This document shows positions 18,615 to 26,341 of a stretch of DNA of 64,000 nucleotides, piece by piece; the first letter of the stretch is position 1, and each line of letters starts with the position of its first letter. The notes under the pieces are model-generated. The model searched no databases. It was not told the origin of the DNA and saw nothing but the letters and a program-made list of their open reading frames with translations. Made by a program: the position numbers and the translations under genes. Source of the stretch: Pelagibacterium halotolerans B2 (lineage in GTDB: Bacteria > Pseudomonadota > Alphaproteobacteria > Rhizobiales > Devosiaceae); the NCBI RefSeq assembly GCF_000230555.1, contig NC_016078.1, positions 434,001 to 498,000 of the forward strand. The letters run 5' to 3'.

Positions 18615-18728
18615 CGATGCATATGCTGACATGCCAAAATCCCCGCCCGGCATCTCCCGTCTTGCGGAAGTTGGAAGGGAACTGGCGGCGGAGCCGATAT
18701 CTCCCGGGTGCATCGACTGGAGCTTGTA

Positions 18729-20264
18729 ATGTCCGCTGATTCCCCGCGTATCGGCCCCTTTTCTCCCGCTCAGGCCACGCTGATCCTTATCGGCGCCACC
18801 TTCATCCTGCGGCTGATCGGCGGGTTTCTTGTCGGCTGGGGTACGGGAGAGGCCTACTACCTTGCCTCGGCCCGCCAGTTTCACCTGAGCTATTTCGATC
18901 AGCCGCCCCTTTCGCTCTGGACGATCTGGGCGACCCTGCAATTGACCGGATCGGACAACCTTCTCATCGTCCGGCTTCCCTTCATTGTGATGTTCGCCGT
19001 CTCGACCTGGCTGGTTTTCGACATCGTCAGATCCATCCATTCCCCCATCGCTGGCTTTTACGCGGCGCTGATCGTCAATGCCTGCGTGTTGTTTTCGTTG
19101 TCGATCGGCTCATGGACCCAGCCCGATGCACCAATGGTGTTGTTCTGGCTCGCCACAACGCGTGTGTTGATCGAGATTTTCTTTGGCAGGGGAGCCCAGC
19201 GGCCCTTCCTCTACTGGAGCCTTGCCGGGCTGTTTCTCGGGCTGACATTCCTTTCGAAATATCATGCAGCCTTTCTCGTGGCTGGAACCGGCCTGTTCAT
19301 CCTTGCCAATTCCACCCAGCGCCGCTGGCTGACCCATCGCGCACCGTGGCTGGCGCTGGTGATCGCGCTTGCCATCTTCTCGCCGGTTCTGATCTGGAAC
19401 GCGCACAACGATTGGGTTTCCTTCGGCTTCCAGGGGGGCAGGGCGGTCGAGGCCAATGCCGGGCTGCGCTGGGACGGATTGATCCGCATGATATGGGGAC
19501 AATTGCTCTATATGGTCCCATGGCTGGCAATTCCCGCGCTCTATGTCGGAGGCAGGGCGCTGGCCGCCGGACCACGCGGTCAGTTCCCCTCGGGTGCCGA
19601 GCCGGGTGCGGCGGCGCTCTTTGCCTATATCGGCTGGCCCATCGTCATCTTTTTCACGCTCGTCGCGCTCTGGTCGGACACTCAGTTCCATTTCCATTGG
19701 CAGGCACCGGGCTATCTCATGCTGTTCATGCTTATGGGCGCCTGGGCAGCCGACCGGGACGGCAGGGCCATACGCACCTGGCTGTTCGGCTCGGCCATAG
19801 CCACCTTCGTCATCCTTTCGCTGTTGGTCTCCCACGCCGCAACCGGATGGGCGCGGGCCGTGTTCCCGGGAGATTGGGAAGACCCGACGGCACTTCAGCT
19901 TCCATGGACCGAACTGGGCGAGGCGCTCGATGAGCGGGGCGCTTTCGGACAGGGCGAACTGTTCATCGCCGGCACCAACTGGATTGATTGCGGCTACATC
20001 GACACCCAGATATCGGGCCGCCTGCCATTGGCCTGTTTCGGCAACGACCCCCGCAATCTCGAATTCAATTTCGACAGGCAGGATCATGTCGGCTGGAACG
20101 CCTATATCGTCGCCCAGACCCCCAATGCCGATCGCGTACCCGACGCATATTCGGACGATTTTGACAGCATCGAACACCTGGGCACCGTATCCATTGCGCG
20201 CAATGATGTGACCGAACTGGGCAATATCCAGGTCTATTATGCCCAGGGGTATAACCCCCTTTGA
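18729..20264 (+). CDS. Glycosyltransferase family 39 / ArnT-like membrane protein
   Basis: 511 residues with about ten transmembrane helices. Start ATG at 18729 (MSADSPRIGPFSPAQ) with GGAGC upstream. The first periplasmic loop has the ArnT/PMT features WGTGEAYYLASARQFHLSYFDQPPLS, where GEAYY replaces the usual DEAYY, so the first acid is lost but Glu remains. Family enzymes transfer sugars from polyprenyl phosphate to lipid A, proteins or other acceptors. It follows the GT2-GtrA gene on the same strand, a natural donor partner. Acceptor unknown. Confidence 0.88.
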   Translation: MSADSPRIGPFSPAQATLILIGATFILRLIGGFLVGWGTGEAYYLASARQFHLSYFDQPPLSLWTIWATLQLTGSDNLLIVRLPFIVMFAVSTWLVFDIVRSIHSPIAGFYAALIVNACVLFSLSIGSWTQPDAPMVLFWLATTRVLIEIFFGRGAQRPFLYWSLAGLFLGLTFLSKYHAAFLVAGTGLFILANSTQRRWLTHRAPWLALVIALAIFSPVLIWNAHNDWVSFGFQGGRAVEANAGLRWDGLIRMIWGQLLYMVPWLAIPALYVGGRALAAGPRGQFPSGAEPGAAALFAYIGWPIVIFFTLVALWSDTQFHFHWQAPGYLMLFMLMGAWAADRDGRAIRTWLFGSAIATFVILSLLVSHAATGWARAVFPGDWEDPTALQLPWTELGEALDERGAFGQGELFIAGTNWIDCGYIDTQISGRLPLACFGNDPRNLEFNFDRQDHVGWNAYIVAQTPNADRVPDAYSDDFDSIEHLGTVSIARNDVTELGNIQVYYAQGYNPL

Positions 20265-20274
20265 AAGGGTGCTC

Positions 20275-20574
20275 ATGCTGGAGCTGAATTTTGAGGCAGA
20301 GCTCGTTGAGTGGCGCGGCCCGGCCCCGTTCTTCTTTGCGCCCATCCCCTCCGATTGCACCGGCGACATCCGCGCCGCCGCAAAACTGGCGAGCTACGGT
20401 TGGGGCGTCATTCCGGTGACTGCGACCATCGATGGGGTGGCGTTCACCACCTCGCTTTTCCCCAAGGACGGCAATTATCTCCTGCCGCTCAAGGTTGCGG
20501 TGCGCAAAAGACACGGCATTACCGTGGGCGACAGGCTCTCCATCGGCATGTCCATAGTGCCGCTCGCGGTGTAG
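20275..20574 (+). CDS. DUF1905 domain protein
   Basis: 99 residues from the ATG at 20275 (MLELNFEAELVEWRGPAP), with AAAGGG nine bases upstream and only 10 bases behind the glycosyltransferase stop, so probably cotranscribed. The family fold is a small beta barrel; typical parts are FEAELVEWRGPAPFFFAPIP, WGVIPVTATIDGVAFTTSLFPKDG and YLLPLKVAVRKRHGITVGD. Function unknown. Converges on the sigma-54 activator with a four-base gap. Confidence 0.9.
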   Translation: MLELNFEAELVEWRGPAPFFFAPIPSDCTGDIRAAAKLASYGWGVIPVTATIDGVAFTTSLFPKDGNYLLPLKVAVRKRHGITVGDRLSIGMSIVPLAV

Positions 20575-20578
20575 GCGG

Positions 20579-21991
20579 CTACGCCGCTCCGGCCCGCTCC
20601 CAGCCCAGCCGCTTGCGATAGATCGTCGAGGGGCTGATCTCGAGCGCTGCGGCGGCGCGGGCGATATTGCCGCCAAACGCTCCCAGTGCATCTTCGATGA
20701 TCTTTTGCTCCTGCTGCCACATGGGCAGGATATCGGGCATCGACCCGTTCGAGAGCACGGAGACCTCATAGGCATCCCGGGATTCGATATCGGCGGCCAG
20801 CGCCATCTGAGCGGTGACCATGCCCCCATCGAACATGACGACGACGCGGCGCACGAGGTTCTGGAGCTGGCGCACATTGCCCGGCCATTCGCGCGCCACG
20901 AACAGATCGGCGACATCGGGCGCAAAGCCTGTAAATCCCTTGCCTTCTTCCTTGGCGAAGCTCGCAAGAAAGCTCTGGGCCAGCGGCATGATATCGCCCG
21001 GCCTCTGCCGCAGGGGCGGCAGGTGAATCGGCAGGACGTGCAGACGATAGAACAGGTCTTCCCGGAACTTCTTTTCGCTCACCAATTGCATCGGATTGCG
21101 GTTGGTCGCGCAGATCACCCGCACATCGACGGGTCGAGACACCGATTCCCCGACCCGCGTTATCGTGCCCGTCTGCAGGAACCGCAGAAGCTTCGATTGC
21201 AGCGCGAGGTCCATTTCGCCTATTTCATCGAGAAACAGCGTGCCGCCATCGGCCATTTCGATGGCGCCCATGCGGTCCTCATGCGCACCGGTATAAGAAC
21301 CCTTGACCGCACCGAACACCTCGGACTCCATCAATTCGCGCGGAATCGCGCCGGCATTGATGGCAATGAACCGCCTTTTGGCGCGCGGGCTGCGCTTGTG
21401 CAGCGCTTCGGCGGTCACTTCCTTGCCCGTTCCGCTTTCGCCGGTGATGAACACCGGCGCCGCCGATGGCGCAATCCGCAGGATCTGGTCGTAGATCGCC
21501 TGCATCTGCGGCGTCGTCCCCACGAACCCCTCGAAGTCCGGACGCTGTTCGGCCAGCGTGTCGCACACCATGGCACGCGCCTTGCCGTGGCGCTGGCCCA
21601 ATTCACCAAGCCGCGAGGCCAGAACCGGGCCCGAAACCGGCAATGCCAGATAATCATGGGCTCCGGCCCGCATGGCGGCAACCGCCAGCGAAACCGATCC
21701 ACCATCGGAAAGCGCGATGATCAGCGCGCCATCGGACGCATTTGCCAGCGCGCCGAACGCCGCTTCCTCATCGCCCGAAAGGCCCTCGAGGCTTTCGGTC
21801 TCCGCCAGAATGACGTCGAAGCGCTTTGTCTTGAGACTGCGCAGCGCCTGCTGGCCGCTCGAGCAGTGCACAAGCGTGATACCCTGACCCCATTGGTCGA
21901 AAATGGCGGACATGGTCGCACGCGCCCTCTCGGGCGAACGTTCGATCAGCAACAGATTCACATCTGCGTCCGACGGGGTTCCATCACGCAT
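20579..21991 (-). CDS. Sigma-54-dependent activator with degenerate receiver domain
   Basis: 470 residues: receiver-like domain (about 10-125), AAA+ domain (about 150-385), Fis-type HTH at the C-terminus (GGNIARAAAALEISPSTIYRKR). AAA+ motifs: Walker A GESGTGKE, Walker B GGTLFLDEIGEM, and a contact loop GSYTGA in place of the canonical GAFTGA. The receiver lacks the phospho-acceptor: the usual Asp of the beta-3 strand is Glu (RFDVILAETESLEG), and the acidic pair of the first loop reads ERSPE. It therefore probably works without phosphorylation. No kinase gene is adjacent. Regulon unknown. Confidence 0.9.
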   Translation of the reverse strand: MRDGTPSDADVNLLLIERSPERARATMSAIFDQWGQGITLVHCSSGQQALRSLKTKRFDVILAETESLEGLSGDEEAAFGALANASDGALIIALSDGGSVSLAVAAMRAGAHDYLALPVSGPVLASRLGELGQRHGKARAMVCDTLAEQRPDFEGFVGTTPQMQAIYDQILRIAPSAAPVFITGESGTGKEVTAEALHKRSPRAKRRFIAINAGAIPRELMESEVFGAVKGSYTGAHEDRMGAIEMADGGTLFLDEIGEMDLALQSKLLRFLQTGTITRVGESVSRPVDVRVICATNRNPMQLVSEKKFREDLFYRLHVLPIHLPPLRQRPGDIMPLAQSFLASFAKEEGKGFTGFAPDVADLFVAREWPGNVRQLQNLVRRVVVMFDGGMVTAQMALAADIESRDAYEVSVLSNGSMPDILPMWQQEQKIIEDALGAFGGNIARAAAALEISPSTIYRKRLGWERAGAA

Positions 21992-22143
21992 CAGGCGGTT
22001 ACTCCTTGCCAGATGAAGGCTGAACTCAATGAGTCATTATCGATCCATTAGGGTAAACAAAGGGTTGGCACCCCCGCTTTTTAGTCGCCAGAGGGAGTGG
22101 TAAACCTTTAAATGAAAGCAGAATTTGATTCCCGCAGGGGGCA

Positions 22144-23373
22144 TTGAGCCGGGTGCAAAATCTGGTGCTGATCTTTATCGGGGTTTGCGGCGTCGCCATC
22201 GGCGCAGCGGCCTATTTTGCCCTCGGCCTCACCCCCATTGAAGCCGGGCTTCTGGCGCTCGTCATCATCGTGGGCGGTGCCATGATCGAGGAACGCAATG
22301 CCCGCCGCCGCGCCTTCAGGCGCCTCGAACAGGGCGTTGAGGAAATGGGCAGGCTCCTGGCCACCGATGCCAAGGCCGGCCAGGTCCTCAGCCAGCGCGT
22401 CAACGCCCTCGTCGATCTCGAACTCGGCCCGCGCCTCGATGTCATCGAAGCCGATATGAGCGTGCTGGGCACCGTGGTCCGCCAGGTTGCCGAGGCGGTG
22501 TCCGATCTCGAAACCGCCCAGGCCGCCTCAACCCCGGTCCAGAGGGAAGATCGCGCGCCCACGGCCGAGCCGGAAAGCCGCCGCGCGCCCACCATCGCCC
22601 TCGATATCGTCAAACGCGCGCTCGACGAGGGGCATCTGGTCCACCACGCCCGCCCCATCTTCACGCTGCCCCAGCGCAAGGTTCACGCCCTGGACCTCGT
22701 GCCCCGGCTCGATGTCGAAGGGCGTTTGGCCGAGCCGCCCGAATACATGCCCATCCCCACCGGGGAGGGCACGGTCGTTCTGCGCCGCATCGATCGCCTG
22801 TGCGCCGAGGAAGCCATCCGCATCGTCCGCCGGGCACGTCTCAACGGCGATCCCGTGCGCATCCTTGTCGATATTTCTCCGGCCAGCCTGGGCGACAAGC
22901 CCGCGCTCGATCAGACCCTGATCCTTCTTGCCGCCAACCGCGCCATAAACGCCGATATCGTCTTTGCCCTCGATTACGAGGAATGGGCCGGCCTTTCGCG
23001 CCCCCAATCGGATGGGCTGGCCAGTCTCGTGCAGCAGGGCGTGCTCGTCGCCCTGCGCAATGCGACAACGCTGCGTCTCGATTTCGCCGGCCTGGCTGAA
23101 AAAGGCGTCCGCTACATTTCCGTCGGCGCCCGCGCCTTCCTCAAGACGCCCACCGCGCTCACCGATTTCCATTCTTCCGACATCAACGATTATATAAAGC
23201 GCTTCGGCATCAATCTGGTTGTCACCGACCTTGAGGCCGAAAGCGAAATCCTCGCCTTGCTCGACGATGGAATAAGGCTCGCGCAGGGGCCGGTCATGGG
23301 CGAAACTGCGCCTCTGCGGGCCGATCTGCGCGATGAGGGCGACGACAGTCTGCGCCGGGCCGCGGCGCGCTAG
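22144..23373 (+). CDS. Degenerate EAL domain protein with two N-terminal membrane helices
   Basis: About 409 residues from a TTG at 22144 (a GTG at 22153 is an alternative; AGGGGG lies just upstream). Two membrane helices near the N-terminus (LVLIFIGVCGVAIGAAAYFAL, AGLLALVIIVGGAMI), a coiled region, then an EAL-like fold from about residue 150. The EAL signature reads VHALDLVPRL, so the metal-binding Glu is missing, and the DDFG and KID motifs are not recognisable. It should not hydrolyse c-di-GMP but could bind it or a partner. The same type occurs in other Hyphomicrobiales, by recollection. Two palindromic repeats follow its stop. Confidence 0.82.
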   Translation: MSRVQNLVLIFIGVCGVAIGAAAYFALGLTPIEAGLLALVIIVGGAMIEERNARRRAFRRLEQGVEEMGRLLATDAKAGQVLSQRVNALVDLELGPRLDVIEADMSVLGTVVRQVAEAVSDLETAQAASTPVQREDRAPTAEPESRRAPTIALDIVKRALDEGHLVHHARPIFTLPQRKVHALDLVPRLDVEGRLAEPPEYMPIPTGEGTVVLRRIDRLCAEEAIRIVRRARLNGDPVRILVDISPASLGDKPALDQTLILLAANRAINADIVFALDYEEWAGLSRPQSDGLASLVQQGVLVALRNATTLRLDFAGLAEKGVRYISVGARAFLKTPTALTDFHSSDINDYIKRFGINLVVTDLEAESEILALLDDGIRLAQGPVMGETAPLRADLRDEGDDSLRRAAAR

Positions 23374-23375
23374 AT

Positions 23376-23418
23376 CGTGTCCAGATAAAGTGGATACCAC
23401 TTTATCGGTTCGGACACG
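23376..23418. repeat. Palindromic repeat, CGGTTCGG family, copy 2
   Basis: 43 bp: outer arms CGTGTCC/GGACACG, inner arms AAAGTGG/CCACTTT, conserved TCGGTTCGG. Begins three bases behind the EAL gene stop. The sequence after it (ACTTGGAGCAATTGAAGCGA, then TTCAAAGA) recurs after the copy at 54945. Confidence 0.9.
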
Positions 23419-23477
23419 CGACAAACAAAGACTTGGAGCAATTGAAGCGATTCAAAGAAGCGCTGAAATGCTCCAGG

Positions 23478-23520
23478 CGTGTCCGGATAAAGTGGATACC
23501 ACTTTGTCGGTTCGGACACG
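23478..23520. repeat. Palindromic repeat, CGGTTCGG family, copy 3
   Basis: 43 bp, differs from copy 2 at only two positions. The two copies start 102 bases apart in the same orientation in the gap before the HAD gene. Confidence 0.9.
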
Positions 23521-23560
23521 CGACAAACCAAAGAGTCCGATTTCGATTCAAGGGAAACCC

Positions 23561-24424
23561 ATGCCCGCTCTCACCGGTCCCACTCCCGGTCTTTCCAGCC
23601 TCGCCGCGCAATACGGGGCCATTCTCTCTGACGTCTGGGGCGTGCTGCACAATGGCGTCACTCCGCACTGGGGCGCCGTCGAAGCGTTGAGTCGGTTCCG
23701 CGCCGGCGGTGGCCGCGTCGTGCTCATCACCAACGCCCCCCGGCCCGGCGCCTCCATTATCGCCCAGCTCGACGCCATGAATATCCCGCGCGATGCTTAC
23801 GACGCGCTCGTCTCTTCTGGCGATGCCACGCGCACCCTGCTGGAGAACTGGCGCGGCCGCACCGTCGCCCGGGTCGGCCCCGCTGTCGATGATATCTTGT
23901 TCGAAGGCCTCGATCTCACCTTCGGCTCAGACGAGGAGGCGACCGCCGTCGCGGTTACCGATCTCGATACCGATGACGACACCCCCGCCGATTACGCCGA
24001 CCGCATGGCCATCTGGAAGGCCCGCAATCTGCCGCTCATCTGCGCCAACCCCGACAAGGTCGTCGAGGAGGGGGATCGTATCGTCTATTGCGGCGGTGCG
24101 CTGGCCGATGCCTATGAGGACATCGGCGGAAGGGTGATGATGGCCGGCAAGCCTTACAATCCCATCTATGAGCAGACCAAGGCCCTGGCCGATGAAGCTG
24201 CGGGTCAGCGCTTCGAGAAAAACCAGATTCTCGCCATCGGCGATTCCGTGCGCACCGATGCGATGGGGGCCGCCCAGTTCGGTATCGACCTTTTGTTCAT
24301 CACCGGCTCGATCCACGCCGCCGAACTCGATGCGTTCAACGATCCACCGGCCCGCCGGGTATCCGATTTCGTCTCGGTCTCCCGCGCCAACATGGTCGGG
24401 TTCATGCCCCGGCTGGTCTGGTAG
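23561..24424 (+). CDS. HAD superfamily class IIA hydrolase (TIGR01459 type)
   Basis: 287 residues from the ATG at 23561 (MPALTGPTPGLSSLAAQYGA); the frame upstream runs through repeats and is not real coding sequence. The NagD-like core has the nucleophile motif ILSDVWGVLHNG, the second motif VLITNAPRPG, and the C-terminal ILAIGDSVRTDAMGAAQFGID with the metal-binding Asp. Probably a small-molecule phosphatase; substrate unknown. The stop TAG is in the same frame as the following methyltransferase. Confidence 0.9.
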   Translation: MPALTGPTPGLSSLAAQYGAILSDVWGVLHNGVTPHWGAVEALSRFRAGGGRVVLITNAPRPGASIIAQLDAMNIPRDAYDALVSSGDATRTLLENWRGRTVARVGPAVDDILFEGLDLTFGSDEEATAVAVTDLDTDDDTPADYADRMAIWKARNLPLICANPDKVVEEGDRIVYCGGALADAYEDIGGRVMMAGKPYNPIYEQTKALADEAAGQRFEKNQILAIGDSVRTDAMGAAQFGIDLLFITGSIHAAELDAFNDPPARRVSDFVSVSRANMVGFMPRLVW

Positions 24425-24553
24425 GCACCCGCTATAGATGCCACCCGGTTCATCACCGATAGTCTTCCCGTCGCTCCGGTACCGGGCCTGCCCGATATCC
24501 GGCTCCACCTTGCCGTCCCGCAAAGCGGGGTCTGGAAGCTGGCGCGCGACGGC

Positions 24554-25069
24554 GTGCCACCCTATTGGGCCTGGTGCTGGCCCGGTGGGCTGGTTCTGGC
24601 CCGCCACATCATGGCCAATCCCGAAATTGTCGCGGACAAAACGGTTCTTGATCTGGGTACCGGTTCGGGCCTTCTCGCCATCGCGGCAGCACTCAGCGGG
24701 GCCGATGGGGTCCTGGCCTGTGATACCGATGCAAACGCCGTCGCCGCCGTAGAGCTTAACGCCGCCCTCAATTCGGTAGCTGTCCGGACCCAACACGCCG
24801 ACCTTCTCGATGGCCCCGCACCGGAGGCGGAAATCGTGCTCGTCGGGGATCTGTTTTACGAAAGCGCGCTGGCCGCGCGTGTCGTGCCTTTCCTTGATCG
24901 CTGTCTGGATGCGGGGCGGCAGATCTACGTCGGAGACATCGGGCGCAAACACCTCCCGCGCGATGGCATGGAACCGCTCGCTTCCTATCCCCTCGTCGAT
25001 TTTGGCGAACCCGCGACGGCAGAACCGCGCCCCGCCTGGGCCTGGCGCTTTATCAGCCAGACGGCCTGA
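24554..25069 (+). CDS. Class I SAM methyltransferase, L11-MTase/ETFB-KMT-like; start unclear
   Basis: SAM-dependent methyltransferase with the Rossmann motif TVLDLGTGSGLLAIAAALSGA and VLACDTDANAVAAVELNA, then VLVGDLFYE, as in small protein-lysine methyltransferases of the PrmA/ETFB-KMT group. The GTG at 24554 is the first standard start codon in this frame and gives 171 residues. However, protein-like sequence continues upstream to about 24437 (RFITDSLPVAPVPGLPDIRL then HLAVPQSGVWKLARDG), matching what homologues have at their N-terminus as I recall them. Between the in-frame TAG of the HAD gene (24422-24424) and 24554 there is no ATG, GTG or TTG; only an ATA at 24434. See findings. Confidence 0.8.
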   Translation: MPPYWAWCWPGGLVLARHIMANPEIVADKTVLDLGTGSGLLAIAAALSGADGVLACDTDANAVAAVELNAALNSVAVRTQHADLLDGPAPEAEIVLVGDLFYESALAARVVPFLDRCLDAGRQIYVGDIGRKHLPRDGMEPLASYPLVDFGEPATAEPRPAWAWRFISQTA

Positions 25070-25176
25070 TCTTCCGCTCTTGCAATCGCACCAACAAAAA
25101 GGCAGTTTCCGCCCGACTTTGCGTGGCCTCACCCAAACTTCCGTCAAGGAAGCACGACGAAACGATCCAGACCAAT

Positions 25177-26172
25177 ATGACCGCAGGCAAAAATTTCGCC
25201 CGACTCGATGGCCTTTCGGCTGTTCCACCTGCCCTCAGGGGCGGCGTGGTCGCCATCGGCAATTTCGATGGTTGCCATCGCGGGCATCAGCAGGTCTTTG
25301 CCGCCGCCCGCGCCATGGCGGAAAAAAAGGGCGTTCCGGCGCTGGTCCTGACCTTCGAGCCGCACCCGCGTGACGTGTTCGCGCCGCAGCCCTTTCTGTA
25401 TCGCCTGACCTATGCCGATCAGAAAGCCGGTCTTGTCGAGGCGCTGGGCTTTGATGCCGTAGCCTTCATGGAGTTTTCCCGCGATCTGGCCTCTGTCGAA
25501 GCGAGCGATTTCGTCGCGCGCTATCTGCTCGACGCGCTCGAGGTTTCCGGCGTTGTCGTCGGCGCCGATTTCCATTTTGGCAAGGGCAGGGCCGGCACGC
25601 CCGATTTCCTTTTGGCGCAGGGCGAAGAGCACGGCTTCTCGGTTGAAGTCTGTGCCATGCTCGATGATGGCACCGAGCCGGTATCGTCATCGCGCGTCCG
25701 CGATGCCCTTGCCGGCGGCGATGTCGAAACCGCCAACGCCCTTCTTGGCTATCACCACTTCTTTTCCGGCACGATCATCGAAGGCGACAAGCGCGGCCGC
25801 GAGCTTGGCTATCCAACCGCCAATATGGCCGTGCCCGACACATTCGGGCTTGCCCAGGGCGTCTACGCCGTCAAGATCGGGCTCGATGGCGAAGTGTTCG
25901 ATGGTGTCGCCGCCTATGGCAAGCCGATGTTTAACAACACCCGGCCGCCCTTCGAGACCTTCATTTTCGATTTCGACCGCACCATCTATGGCAAGAGCCT
26001 CGACATTTCCCTTCTCGGTTTCATCCGCGGGCAGATGACATTCGATGGTCTCACCGCGCTCATAGAACAGATGGACAAGGACACGGCGACAGCGCGAATT
26101 ATCACCGCCCAGGCCCGCCCGCTCTCCGAGCTGGACGCCGCCCTGGGCTTTGTCGATGGGTCTTTCGGCTAA
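25177..26172 (+). CDS. ribF: Bifunctional riboflavin kinase / FAD synthetase
   Basis: Makes FMN from riboflavin and FAD from FMN; 331 residues, usual length. ATG at 25177 (MTAGKNFARLDGLS). N-terminal adenylyltransferase domain with GNFDGCHRGHQQVF (the HxGH-like site, about 28-41) and VSSSRVRDAL (the SSTxxR-like motif); C-terminal flavokinase with KRGRELGYPTANMAV (PTAN motif) and PFETFIFDFDRTIYGK. No FMN riboswitch is visible upstream. Confidence 0.95.
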   Translation: MTAGKNFARLDGLSAVPPALRGGVVAIGNFDGCHRGHQQVFAAARAMAEKKGVPALVLTFEPHPRDVFAPQPFLYRLTYADQKAGLVEALGFDAVAFMEFSRDLASVEASDFVARYLLDALEVSGVVVGADFHFGKGRAGTPDFLLAQGEEHGFSVEVCAMLDDGTEPVSSSRVRDALAGGDVETANALLGYHHFFSGTIIEGDKRGRELGYPTANMAVPDTFGLAQGVYAVKIGLDGEVFDGVAAYGKPMFNNTRPPFETFIFDFDRTIYGKSLDISLLGFIRGQMTFDGLTALIEQMDKDTATARIITAQARPLSELDAALGFVDGSFG

Positions 26173-26341
26173 ATCTCGTTGGTTGCAGCACTCTCACTTG
26201 TCGTCCTGGCCCCGAGCCGGGATCCAGTACACTCAGAGGCCGTGATCGCTTCGCACCCTGCCGCCAAACCCATTGGCAATCCTCCGCCACCGCTGTTAAA
26301 AGCGGTCCCGATCTCATGACTGAAGATTTCCGCGAGTTCTT
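26173..26341 (+). other. Gap between ribF and ileS
   Basis: Contains CCGAGCCGGGATCCAGTAC, a string often met in scattered intergenic repeats of rhizobial genomes (from memory), present once in this window. No gene or terminator identified. Confidence 0.4.

Noticed and set aside
23333..23560. N-terminal extension of the HAD hydrolase through the palindromic repeats
   Set aside because: The extension repeats the same residues because of the two repeat copies and overlaps the end of the EAL gene; the ATG at 23561 matches the family start.
25070..25176. FMN riboswitch ahead of ribF
   Set aside because: The gap is only 107 bases and shows none of the conserved RFN element sequence.
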